A program made the translations under genes and the position numbers. Shown one piece after another: positions 7,960 to 15,219 of a DNA stretch of 64,000 nucleotides; position 1 is the stretch's first letter, and each line of letters opens with the position of its first letter. The DNA comes from RBG-16-66-20 sp038040245. Its GTDB lineage: Bacteria > Pseudomonadota > Gammaproteobacteria > Burkholderiales > SG8-39. Below the pieces are notes generated by a model, which was given only the letters and a program-made list of their open reading frames with translations, made no database searches and was not told where the DNA came from. The stretch spans positions 14,319 through 78,318 of the forward strand of contig JBBPIU010000001.1 in assembly GCA_038040245.1 (NCBI GenBank), in the 5' to 3' direction.

Positions 7960-8919
7960 TCAGCCGGACAGCGCGCTTATGTAAGCCTCGCGATCGATGT
8001 TGCCGCCCGAGGCGATGACGGCGAAGCGCTTGCCCTTTTTCGCCCCGTCCTTAAGCAGCGCGGCGAGCGGCGCGGCCCCTGCGCCTTCGATCAGGTTGTG
8101 GGTGTCGGTGTAGAAGTGCCGCACCGCCGCCTTCACCTCGTTGTCGCTCACGCGCACGATGCGTTCGGCACCGGCGCGGATGATTTCCAGCGCGGCCGGC
8201 ACCGGCACCCGCACCGCCATGCCGTCGGCAAAGGTATTCGCGCTCGGGGTCTCGACCGGTTTTCCGGCGTCGAAGGAAAGCGCGTAGCAGTCCGCGTTCG
8301 CCGACACCACGCCGATGATCTTGGTCTTCAGGCCGAGCGCGTCGCGCCAGGCGATCAGGCCGCTGATGCCGGAGCCGCAGCCGATCGGCACGTACACCGC
8401 ATCCAGGTCCGCCACCGCCGAAAAGAGCTCGAATGCGTAGCTGCCCACGCCGGCGACCAGTTCGGCATGGAACGGGCCGATGGATTCCAGCCCCTGCGTC
8501 GCGGCGAGCTTCGCCGCGTGCTCGCGCGCTTCGTCGAAATCGCGGCCGTACTCGATGAGTTCCGCGCCCCAGGCGCGCATTGCGGCGTTCTTGTCGCCGC
8601 TGTTGCCGTGCGGCACCACGATCACGGTGCGCACGCCATGGCGCCGGCCGCTCCAGGCGAGGCTCTGGCCGTGATTGCCGCGCGTCGCGCTGATGACACC
8701 GGACAGCTTCGGATTGGCGCGCTTCAGGGCATCGATCATCACGATGCCGCCGCGGATCTTGAACGCGCCGGTGGCGGTGTGGTTCTCGTGCTTGACCCAG
8801 ACTTCGCGGCCGGCACGCTGGTTCAGCAGCGGCCAGGAGAGCTGCGGTGTCGGCGGCATGACGGAATGGACCAGACGTGCCGCCTCGTCGAGGTCTTTCC
8901 TTGTCAGATTGAAGTTCAA
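7960..8919 (-). CDS. PLP-dependent threonine dehydratase-like ammonia-lyase
   Basis: 319 residues of the fold-type II PLP family. The Schiff-base lysine is K54 in HTATGAFKIRGG; the glycine-rich phosphate loop is VPIGCGSGISGL; ASGGN near the C-terminus closes the site. Family reactions are dehydration and deamination of threonine, serine or hydroxyaspartate; the substrate here is unknown. No C-terminal ACT regulatory domain is present, so it is not the allosteric biosynthetic IlvA. It is the last gene of a leftward set paaG-paaK-this gene, 3 bases after paaK, which suggests a catabolic rather than biosynthetic role. Confidence 0.88.
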   Translation of the reverse strand: MNFNLTRKDLDEAARLVHSVMPPTPQLSWPLLNQRAGREVWVKHENHTATGAFKIRGGIVMIDALKRANPKLSGVISATRGNHGQSLAWSGRRHGVRTVIVVPHGNSGDKNAAMRAWGAELIEYGRDFDEAREHAAKLAATQGLESIGPFHAELVAGVGSYAFELFSAVADLDAVYVPIGCGSGISGLIAWRDALGLKTKIIGVVSANADCYALSFDAGKPVETPSANTFADGMAVRVPVPAALEIIRAGAERIVRVSDNEVKAAVRHFYTDTHNLIEGAGAAPLAALLKDGAKKGKRFAVIASGGNIDREAYISALSG

Positions 8920-8922
8920 GGT

Positions 8923-10206
8923 CTATTTCGGCCGCAGGTCGATAACGCGCTTCGCCTTGCCGATGGAGCGCTCGATCGAGCCGGCGGCGACGATCTTCAC
9001 GTCGGTGCTGACGCCGATGGTGGACTTGATGTCGTGCTGCAGTTTTCCCGCAGCTTCCTGCTTTTCCGATTCCACCAGCACGGTGAGATGGTCGAGCGGC
9101 CCCTGTTTCGAGAGTTCCAGCACGTAATGCGGGCTCAATCCAGGCTGCTTCAGGATCAGCTCCTCGATCTGCGACGGGAATAGATTGACGCCGCGGATGA
9201 TCAACATGTCGTCCGAGCGCCCGGTGATTCGTTCCATCCGGCGCATCACGCGCGCGGTGCCAGGCAGCAAACGGGTCAAATCGCGCGTGCGGTAGCGGAT
9301 CACCGGCAGCGCTTCCTTGCTTAGCGACGTGAACACGAGTTCGCCCTTTTCGCCGTCGGGTAGCACTTCGCCGGTCACCGGGTCCACTACCTCGGGATAG
9401 AAATGGTCCTCCCAGATGGTGAGCCCGTCCTTGGTTTCGAGGCATTCCTGCGCCACGCCAGGGCCCATGACCTCGGAGAGGCCGTAGAGATCAATGGCTT
9501 GGAGGGAAGTTCTTTTTTCAATCTGTTTTCTTAGTTCGTTAGTCCAAGGCTCGGCGCCAAAAATTCCTATGCGTAGCGAGGACTTCTTCGGATCCATGCC
9601 CTGGCGTTCCATCTCGTCGGCGATCGCCAGCATGTACGAGGGCGTCACCATGATGATCTCGGGCTTGAAGTCGCGGATCAGCTGCACCTGGCGCTCGGTC
9701 ATGCCGCCCGAGACCGGGATGGTCGCAAGGCCCAGGCGCTCGGCGCCGTAGTGCGCGCCCAGTCCCCCGGTGAAAAGCCCGTAGCCGTAGGCGACGTGCA
9801 CCTTGTCGCCGGGCCGCGCGCCCGCAGCGCGGATCGAGCGCGCCATGAGGTGGCTCCAGGTGTCGATGTCCTTCTTGGTGTAGCCGACCACCGTCGGCTT
9901 GCCGGTGGTGCCCGAGGAGGCGTGAATGCGCACTACCTTGTCCATCGGCACCGCGAACATGCCGAACGGGTAGGTCTCGCGCAGGTCCGCCTTGGCGGTG
10001 AAGGGAAATTTCGCCAGGTCTTCGAGCGTCTTCAAGTCCTTCGGTTTGACGCCCGCGGCATCGAACTTCTTACGGTAGTGCGGGACTTTGTCGTAGACGA
10101 GCTTGAGCGTGCGCTTCAAGCGCGAGAGCTGCAGCGCGCGAAGCTGCTTGCGAGAGGCCTTCTCGATCGGCTCCAGGGGAAATTTTTTCATTACCTCCCT
10201 GCTCAT
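8923..10206 (-). CDS. paaK: Phenylacetate--CoA ligase
   Basis: 427 residues, typical PaaK length. The AMP-binding core is visible: IHASSGTTGKPTVVGYT (P-loop), YGYGLFTGGLG, IGIFGAEPWT, DLYGLSEVMGPGV, and the C-terminal GRSDDMLIIRGVNLFPSQIE hinge characteristic of PaaK rather than fatty acyl ligases. It activates phenylacetate, or a related aryl acid, with ATP and CoA. The start overlaps the paaG stop by one base (TAATG). No paaABCDE epoxidase or paaZ lies in the window, so the pathway is either split or used differently. An AT-rich island with several AGA and CTA codons spans about 9500-9575. Confidence 0.95.
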   Translation of the reverse strand: MSREVMKKFPLEPIEKASRKQLRALQLSRLKRTLKLVYDKVPHYRKKFDAAGVKPKDLKTLEDLAKFPFTAKADLRETYPFGMFAVPMDKVVRIHASSGTTGKPTVVGYTKKDIDTWSHLMARSIRAAGARPGDKVHVAYGYGLFTGGLGAHYGAERLGLATIPVSGGMTERQVQLIRDFKPEIIMVTPSYMLAIADEMERQGMDPKKSSLRIGIFGAEPWTNELRKQIEKRTSLQAIDLYGLSEVMGPGVAQECLETKDGLTIWEDHFYPEVVDPVTGEVLPDGEKGELVFTSLSKEALPVIRYRTRDLTRLLPGTARVMRRMERITGRSDDMLIIRGVNLFPSQIEELILKQPGLSPHYVLELSKQGPLDHLTVLVESEKQEAAGKLQHDIKSTIGVSTDVKIVAAGSIERSIGKAKRVIDLRPK

Positions 10207-10985
10207 TACGAGCCCTTGAATTCCGGCTTGCGCTTTTCCAGGAACGCAGTCACGCCTTCGCGGTAGTCCTCGCCTTTGCCGATCTCGCGCTGCAGGTCGC
10301 GTTCCAGATCCAGTTGTTGATCGAGGGTGTTATTGAACGATGTGTAAATGGCTTTCTTTATCAGGCCCAGGGATCTTGTCGGGCCTGCTGCCAAAGCAGA
10401 AGAAATTTTTATCGCTTCAACTCCCAATTGCGCGTCATCCACACATTTCCAGATCACGCCGAAGCGCTCCGCATCCTCCGCCGAAAGGCGGTCGCCCGTC
10501 ATTGCGAGCGCGATCGCGCGCTGCGCGCCCGCGAGCCGCGGCAGGAAATAGGTGCCGCCGCAGTCGGGCACGAGACCGATCTTCACGAACGCCTGGATGA
10601 AGGAGGCCGAGCGCGCGGCAAGCACGATGTCGCAGGCAAGCGCGAAATTCGCGCCGGCGCCCGCCGCCACGCCGTTGACCGCGCAGACGATCGGCTTGGG
10701 CAGCGCGCGCATGCGCTTGACGAGCGGGTTGTACCAAGTCTCCAGGCCCGCGCCGAGATCGATGGCAGTAGCCTTCATATCGCGCTCCGTCAAGTCCTGA
10801 CCCGCGCAAAAGCCGCGCCCGGCGCCGGTAATGAGCAGGCAGCGGATCGCGGCATCGGCTTCGGCACGCGTCATCGCATCGGCGAGCCCTTTGTGGACGG
10901 CGGGATTGAAGGCGTTGAGCTTCTCCGGGCGGTTGAGCGTGATGCGCAGCACGCCGGTTTCGAGCGAAACAAGGACGGGTTCCAT
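10206..10985 (-). CDS. paaG: PaaG-type enoyl-CoA hydratase/isomerase
   Basis: 259 residues from ATG 10985. Crotonase-fold signatures: GRGFCAGQDLTERD (oxyanion hole), AVNGVAAGAGANFALACD, and KIGLVPDCGGTYFLPRLAG. The aspartate-containing VPDCGGT segment is typical of PaaG, the isomerase that opens the ring-1,2-epoxide of phenylacetyl-CoA to an oxepin. The C-terminus FLEKRKPEFKG is the usual crotonase ending. First gene of the paaG-paaK pair. Bases 10318-10440 form an AT-rich island. Another crotonase is encoded at 13207-13983. Confidence 0.9.
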   Translation of the reverse strand: MEPVLVSLETGVLRITLNRPEKLNAFNPAVHKGLADAMTRAEADAAIRCLLITGAGRGFCAGQDLTERDMKATAIDLGAGLETWYNPLVKRMRALPKPIVCAVNGVAAGAGANFALACDIVLAARSASFIQAFVKIGLVPDCGGTYFLPRLAGAQRAIALAMTGDRLSAEDAERFGVIWKCVDDAQLGVEAIKISSALAAGPTRSLGLIKKAIYTSFNNTLDQQLDLERDLQREIGKGEDYREGVTAFLEKRKPEFKGS

Positions 10986-11002
10986 GGTCAAAGCTTGGCT
11001 AA

Positions 11003-11374
11003 TCAGCGGCGCCGGCAAATCACCAGCGACGAGCAGATGCCCAGCTTGTCGGTCACTTTTTCAACCTTCAACCCGGCGGCCTCGATCATCGCGCCGGTAT
11101 GGGTCAGCAGGTAGCGCTCGCCTTCGCAGCGGACCATGCCCGCCGCGAGCCCCGCTTCCAGCAGCGCCAGCACGCCATAGCGCGAAGTCTCGACTTTCCC
11201 CGTGATCTCGTCGAGCGTCAGGCCCGGGCGCGCCGCCCGCAGAGCCTTCAGGATGCCGAGGTCGCGCAGCAGCCTCGCCGTCTGAAACAGCATCGGTCCG
11301 AAGGCGATCTTCTGCGCTTCGAACCTCGCCTCCGCGAGCGGCGTCTGTTCGGGGTTTGAATTCTTTGCGTCCAT
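11003..11374 (-). pseudogene. Internally deleted SAM-dependent methyltransferase remnant
   Basis: 123 residues, intact reading frame. Residues 1-95 match the N-terminal helical/winged-helix dimerisation domain of a family of class I methyltransferases (PLAEARFEAQKIAFGPMLFQ, LTLDEITGKVETSRYGVLALLEAGL, YLLTHTG). The sequence then jumps to what looks like the extreme C-terminus of the same family (MIEAAGLKVEKVTDKLGICS, ending CRRR). The Rossmann SAM-binding region is absent, so methyltransferase activity is impossible. An in-frame deletion of roughly 200 or more codons is the simplest explanation. Start ATG 11374 is preferred over an upstream in-frame ATG at 11392. It lies 17 bases upstream of paaG and could still serve as its leader cistron. 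Confidence 0.65.
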
Positions 11375-11381
11375 ATCACTT

Positions 11382-11404
11382 AAATACTGCACCCGCCCAC
11401 GTCA
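11382..11404. repeat. Direct repeat bracketing the DUF3616 gene, copy 1
   Basis: AAATACTGCACCCGC-CCACGTCA; matches 12620-12642 at 21 of 23 bases in the same orientation. It lies just upstream of the methyltransferase remnant. On the minus strand both copies read GGGTGCAGTATTT and precede a leftward gene. A 16-bp palindrome (GCGTGCGGCCGCACGC) follows at 11422-11437, downstream of the DUF3616 stop. Confidence 0.75.
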
Positions 11405-11465
11405 TTCAGGCAAGCGCGGGCGCGTGCGGCCGCACGCCCCAGTGGCGTTGCGGACAGCCAAACGG

Positions 11466-12587
11466 TCATAACGCGTAGATGTCGGCGAGCACGGCCGCCG
11501 GGCCGCGTCGCCGGTGCTTGGCCGTACGTTCGTACACGACGAGCAGGCGGGCGCGGCCGCGCGCGATCGCCGGCCATGCCGCGATGCCTTCGGGGTGGTC
11601 GTTCCGGCCGTCGTCGGGCAGCTCGAGCAGCTTCTCGAGCAGGTCGCCGCGAACCAGGCTGGCGCGCCCGATCCGCGCGCCGCCGCGCCACCGGAAGACC
11701 GCAAACGAGCCCGAGTTCCCCATCGTGGGTCCCGCGAGGATCAGAAGATCGGCGCCATCGAGCAGCAGGTCGCGCACGCCGCGGCCGTCGAGATCGAGGA
11801 AATGCTTGCGATAGGGATGCTTGCCGCCCCCCGGGATGGGCCGCAGCGACAGCCGCGTGGGGTCCTCCGGATCGGTCGCGACGCGCAACTCGATGAGGCC
11901 CGCCCAGCCGTCGAGCACGGGTCCGCGCAGTCCGACGAACACGCGGCCGCCGGCGCCCACGGCAAGCCCCTCGCAGTCGAGCCCATTTTCCTTTCCCGGC
12001 AGCGCGACGAACGGACCCAAATGCGCATCGCGCGCAAGGAGACGCGTCAGTCGGCTGCCTTTCGCGCTGTTGCGCACGCATGCCGCCGTGCGCCGCTGCC
12101 TGCCTTTGCCGGTCTTGCGCGCGAGCGCGATGCCGGCGCGATCGACGATGACGGGGATGCGCGCAAGCAGATACCGATTGCCTTCGCGCTCGATCGTCGC
12201 CAGTGCCCGCAGGTTTTCGGCGGTCGTGGCGCGATCGGCCTCGCCGCGTGCACGTGCATGCGAGCCCAGCACCCACAGGTAACCGTCGCGGTATGCAAGC
12301 CCTTCGAGGTCGGCCTCCGGCAGCGCAAGCGGATCGCCTCTCCGCGGCGCGATCGCGAGCGGCAGGTAGTCGGCGAGCGCGAACCGGGTATGCCGTCCCC
12401 ATCGTTGCGCGTAGGCAGTGGTACCGGGGAGCGGTTGCAACCGCTCGACGTGGCACGTTTCATCGCTCGCCGTCCACAGCGTGTCGCCGATGCGCACCGC
12501 ACAGGAAAGTCCGCCGACGAGCGCGGACCGCACGCGCTTTGGCACACGCGGATCGAACTGCAGAAGGAGCGGCGTGCTGCGGGCCAC
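11466..12587 (-). CDS. DUF3616-family protein
   Basis: 373 residues with no signal peptide. It has the acidic, beta-propeller-like segments of DUF3616: LWTASDETCHVERL, ADLEGLAYRDGYLWVLGSHA, ENGLDCEGLAVGAGGRVFVGLRG, RDLLLDGADLLILAGPTMG and DDGRNDHPEGIAAW. The repeated pattern [D/E]xEGL-x-[G/W] suggests repeated blades. Function is unknown in the family; a phosphodiesterase or esterase-like role has been speculated for related folds but nothing here proves it. The gene is bracketed by a 23-bp direct repeat (11382 and 12620), so it may have arrived as a unit or reflect local duplication. Confidence 0.82.
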   Translation of the reverse strand: MARSTPLLLQFDPRVPKRVRSALVGGLSCAVRIGDTLWTASDETCHVERLQPLPGTTAYAQRWGRHTRFALADYLPLAIAPRRGDPLALPEADLEGLAYRDGYLWVLGSHARARGEADRATTAENLRALATIEREGNRYLLARIPVIVDRAGIALARKTGKGRQRRTAACVRNSAKGSRLTRLLARDAHLGPFVALPGKENGLDCEGLAVGAGGRVFVGLRGPVLDGWAGLIELRVATDPEDPTRLSLRPIPGGGKHPYRKHFLDLDGRGVRDLLLDGADLLILAGPTMGNSGSFAVFRWRGGARIGRASLVRGDLLEKLLELPDDGRNDHPEGIAAWPAIARGRARLLVVYERTAKHRRRGPAAVLADIYAL

Positions 12588-12619
12588 CGATCAATTCGCC
12601 TTGAAACGAAGAGATAGGC

Positions 12620-12642
12620 AAATACTGCACCCGCTCCCGTCA
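12620..12642. repeat. Direct repeat bracketing the DUF3616 gene, copy 2
   Basis: AAATACTGCACCCGC-TCCCGTCA, 32 bases upstream of the DUF3616 start; see copy 1 at 11382. The rest of the 12588-12717 gap has only the short inverted repeat CCGCGCC-TTGC-GGGCGCG and no gene. Confidence 0.75.
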
Positions 12643-12717
12643 AGAAGCTTTTTGAGAACGGCAACTGACCCGCCGCGCCTTGCGGGCGCGCGCGGATCAC
12701 CCTAGCGTAACAGCCTG

Positions 12718-13089
12718 TCAGCGCCTTGTGGGGTCGTTGGGGGCAGCGTCGCGGCGATTGGGTACGCCGTCGCCATCCCTGTCCCAACGCGAGGACTGGT
12801 AGCCCCAGCGTCCGTTCCTCTCGACCCACTGGGGCTGAGAGTAGGTATAGCCGGGGCGCGCGCTCTGCCAGTCGCCGGGGGCCCACACGTGCTGGCTGCC
12901 GTCGTATTGCCAATGGCCGCCCGACCACACGTAGCCGCTGCGCGGCGCGGGGACGGCCTCGTAGCGAACCACCGGTGGAGCGATATTCAAATAAACTCCG
13001 ACCTGGGCCACACTCGAGAGCGGTGTTGCCACGGCACCAATCACTCCTGCTGTAAATAACGCGGATACCAAGACTTTTTTCATGAACAT
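12718..13089 (-). CDS. YXWGXW-repeat secreted protein with a C-terminal DxDxDG segment
   Basis: 123 residues from ATG 13089, supported by AGGAG 7 bases upstream. Signal peptide (KKVLVSALFTAGVIGAVATP...SSVAQ). The mature protein carries tryptophan-rich repeats SGYVWSGGHWQYDG, HVWAPGDW, PQWVERNGRWGYQSSRW, characteristic of the YXWGXW family found beside outer-membrane and stress genes in proteobacteria. It ends with DRDGDGVPNRRDAAPNDP, a thrombospondin-type-3-like calcium-binding loop. The role is unknown; exported and probably envelope-associated. Divergent from the enoyl-CoA hydratase gene, with 117 bases between their starts. Confidence 0.85.
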   Translation of the reverse strand: MFMKKVLVSALFTAGVIGAVATPLSSVAQVGVYLNIAPPVVRYEAVPAPRSGYVWSGGHWQYDGSQHVWAPGDWQSARPGYTYSQPQWVERNGRWGYQSSRWDRDGDGVPNRRDAAPNDPTRR

Positions 13090-13206
13090 GTGGGTTCTCC
13101 TAAAGGTTGACCTGCGTGGCCCGTTGACAGCCACTCTTGGCGCATGTTGGGCGGATAATCGTTTTTTCACTGTGCGCTGGGTCGCATAGAGGGGGTTGAC
13201 CAAAGC

Positions 13207-13983
13207 ATGAGCTACGAATTCATCACTACCGAGGTCAAGGGCCGCGTCGCGCTGCTGACGCTCAATCGCCCCAAGCAGCTGAATGCGCTGAACCCGAAAC
13301 TGATGCAGGAGCTGGGCGCGGCGATGTCCGGCTTCGACGTCGACGACGGCATTGGCGCGATCCTGATCACCGGCAACGAAAAGGCCTTCGCCGCGGGTGC
13401 CGACATCGGCGCCATGAAGGACTTCGATTTCCAGCACGCCTTCAAGTCGGACTACATCACGCGCGACTGGGAGCACATCCGCAACGTGCGCAAGCCCGTG
13501 ATCGCGGCGGTCGCGGGCTACGCGCTTGGCGGCGGCTGCGAGCTGGCGATGATGTGCGACATCATCATCGCGGCGGACAGCGCTAAGTTCGGCCAGCCCG
13601 AGATCAACCTCGGCACCTTCCCCGGTGCGGGGGGCACGCAGCGCCTGCCGCGCGCGGTCGGCAAGGCGAAAGCGATGGACCTGTGCCTCACCGCGCGCAT
13701 GATGGACGCGCAGGAAGCGGAGCGCGCCGGGCTGGTGTCGCGCGTGGTGCCGGCCGACAAGCTGATGGAAGAAGCCATGGCGGTGGCGGAGAAAATCGCG
13801 TCCTGCTCGCTGCCGGTGGCGATGATGGCTAAAGAGGCCATCAACCGCGCGTTTGAGTCCACCTTGTCGGAAGGCGTGCGCTTTGAGCGGCGCCTGTTCC
13901 ACGCCACCTTCGCGCTGGATGACCAGAAGGAAGGCATGGCCGCGTTCGTCGAAAAGCGCAAGCCGAAGTTCAAGCACCGCTGA
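13207..13983 (+). CDS. Enoyl-CoA hydratase (PaaF/Ech type)
   Basis: 258 residues with complete crotonase motifs: NRPKQLNALNPKLM, KAFAAGADIGAM (oxyanion hole), GYALGGGCELAMMCD with the first catalytic glutamate, and QPEINLGTFPGAGGTQRLPR with the second. Both glutamates being present predicts a true hydratase adding water to trans-2-enoyl-CoA. Together with paaK and paaG it could serve phenylacetate degradation as PaaF, or general beta-oxidation with the fadD at 15220. The MFS gene overlaps its stop codon. Confidence 0.92.
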   Translation: MSYEFITTEVKGRVALLTLNRPKQLNALNPKLMQELGAAMSGFDVDDGIGAILITGNEKAFAAGADIGAMKDFDFQHAFKSDYITRDWEHIRNVRKPVIAAVAGYALGGGCELAMMCDIIIAADSAKFGQPEINLGTFPGAGGTQRLPRAVGKAKAMDLCLTARMMDAQEAERAGLVSRVVPADKLMEEAMAVAEKIASCSLPVAMMAKEAINRAFESTLSEGVRFERRLFHATFALDDQKEGMAAFVEKRKPKFKHR

Positions 13984-15191
13984 ACGCTGCCGTCGTCCTT
14001 ATCGGGGCTCACATCCTTTCGATGCTGGGCTTCGCGACCTTCGCGGCGTTGCTGCCGGAGCTGCGCGATCTCTGGCGACTGAGCAATGCCGAAGCGGGGC
14101 TGATCGCAAGCGCGTTCTTCGCCGGCTACGTCGCCACGGTGTCGTACTGGACCGCGCTCACCGACCGCACCGACGGCCGGCGCGTCTATCTCGCCGGCTG
14201 CCTGCTGGCGACCGCGGGCGGTGCGGGCTTCGGACTGGCGGCCGACGGGCTCGCGAGCGGCATGCTCTTTCACGTGCTGCTGGGCGCGGGGGTCGCCGGC
14301 ACCTACATGCCGGGACTGCGGCTGCTTTCGGACCGCACCAGTGGGCCTTCGCAGAGCCGCACCATCGCGTTCTACACCTCGTTCTTCGGCATCGGCACCG
14401 CGATCTCGCTCGCGCTCGCGGGCCTGCTCGCGCCGGCCTACGGATGGCGCAGTGCGTTTCTGGTTTCGGCGGCGGGGCCGCTGTGTGCCGGGTTATGCGT
14501 TTTTTTTCTTGTTGAAAAAACGAAAATAGAAGCAAAGGCGAAAAGCGCGTTCTCTTTCGCCACCCTGTTCCCCGTGCCGTCCTGGCGCAAGGTGCTCGCC
14601 AACCGGGCGGCCGCGGGCTACACGCTAGGCTACGTCGCGCACTGTATCGAGCTGTTCGGCTCGCGCGGCTGGATGGTCGCCTTCCTCGCCTACGCCGCGG
14701 GCCTGCAGGCTGCGGGGCAGGCGTTTCCGTGGAACTTCGCGGCCATCGCCGCGGTGGTCAATCTGCTCTCGGTGCCGGCGTCCATTTTCGGCAACGAGAT
14801 CGCGCTGCGCATCGGCCGCCGGCAGTGGATCCAGATCGCGATGTTCGGCTCGGGCGCCTGCGGCATCGCGCTCGCCTTCTGCGGCGCGCTGCACTGGAGC
14901 ATCGTGATCCTGCTACTGATCGTCTACTCGATGCTGGTGATGGCCGAGTCGGCGACGCTGACCGCCGGTCTGGTGGCAGCGGCACCGGCCGAACTGCGCG
15001 GCGCCGCGCTGGGGCTCTATTCGCTCGCCGGTTTCACCGGCGGCATGCTCGGCCCTTCGCTGTTCGGCCTCGCGCTCGACCTCGCGGGCGGCAAGCAGAG
15101 CCCCCTCGCATGGGCCTGGGGCTACGCCGCCATTGGCGCCGGCTGCATCGCCGCGCCGCTGGTGGTGCGGCTATACGCGAAGGCCCGCTAG
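13980..15191 (+). CDS. Major facilitator superfamily transporter, probable CTG start
   Basis: 403 residues if translated from CTG at 13980, which overlaps the upstream stop as CTGA. The first ATG in frame (14022) would remove half of the first membrane helix (NAAVVLIGAHILSMLGFATFAALLPEL), so the real start is upstream and no ATG, GTG or TTG exists there. About twelve hydrophobic helices follow, with the MFS loop-2/3 region SYWTALTDRTDGRRVYLAG. No substrate can be assigned; the position between an enoyl-CoA hydratase and fadD suggests an organic acid. AT-rich codons cluster at 14495-14550, in the central cytoplasmic loop (VEKTKIEAKAK). Confidence 0.85.
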   Translation: MNAAVVLIGAHILSMLGFATFAALLPELRDLWRLSNAEAGLIASAFFAGYVATVSYWTALTDRTDGRRVYLAGCLLATAGGAGFGLAADGLASGMLFHVLLGAGVAGTYMPGLRLLSDRTSGPSQSRTIAFYTSFFGIGTAISLALAGLLAPAYGWRSAFLVSAAGPLCAGLCVFFLVEKTKIEAKAKSAFSFATLFPVPSWRKVLANRAAAGYTLGYVAHCIELFGSRGWMVAFLAYAAGLQAAGQAFPWNFAAIAAVVNLLSVPASIFGNEIALRIGRRQWIQIAMFGSGACGIALAFCGALHWSIVILLLIVYSMLVMAESATLTAGLVAAAPAELRGAALGLYSLAGFTGGMLGPSLFGLALDLAGGKQSPLAWAWGYAAIGAGCIAAPLVVRLYAKAR

Positions 15192-15219
15192 GTTAGAATC
15201 CGCTGCAGGAGGAATCCCC

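Noticed and set aside
7891..9183. 430-codon plus-strand frame starting MSAMGRKRS
   Set aside because: It starts inside a palindromic repeat and is antisense to the PLP lyase and paaK; the MSAMGRKRS start is a translation of the repeat.
12718..13977. 419-codon minus-strand frame joining the YXWGXW protein to upstream sequence
   Set aside because: The upstream two thirds are antisense to the enoyl-CoA hydratase; the signal peptide and ribosome site place the start at 13089.
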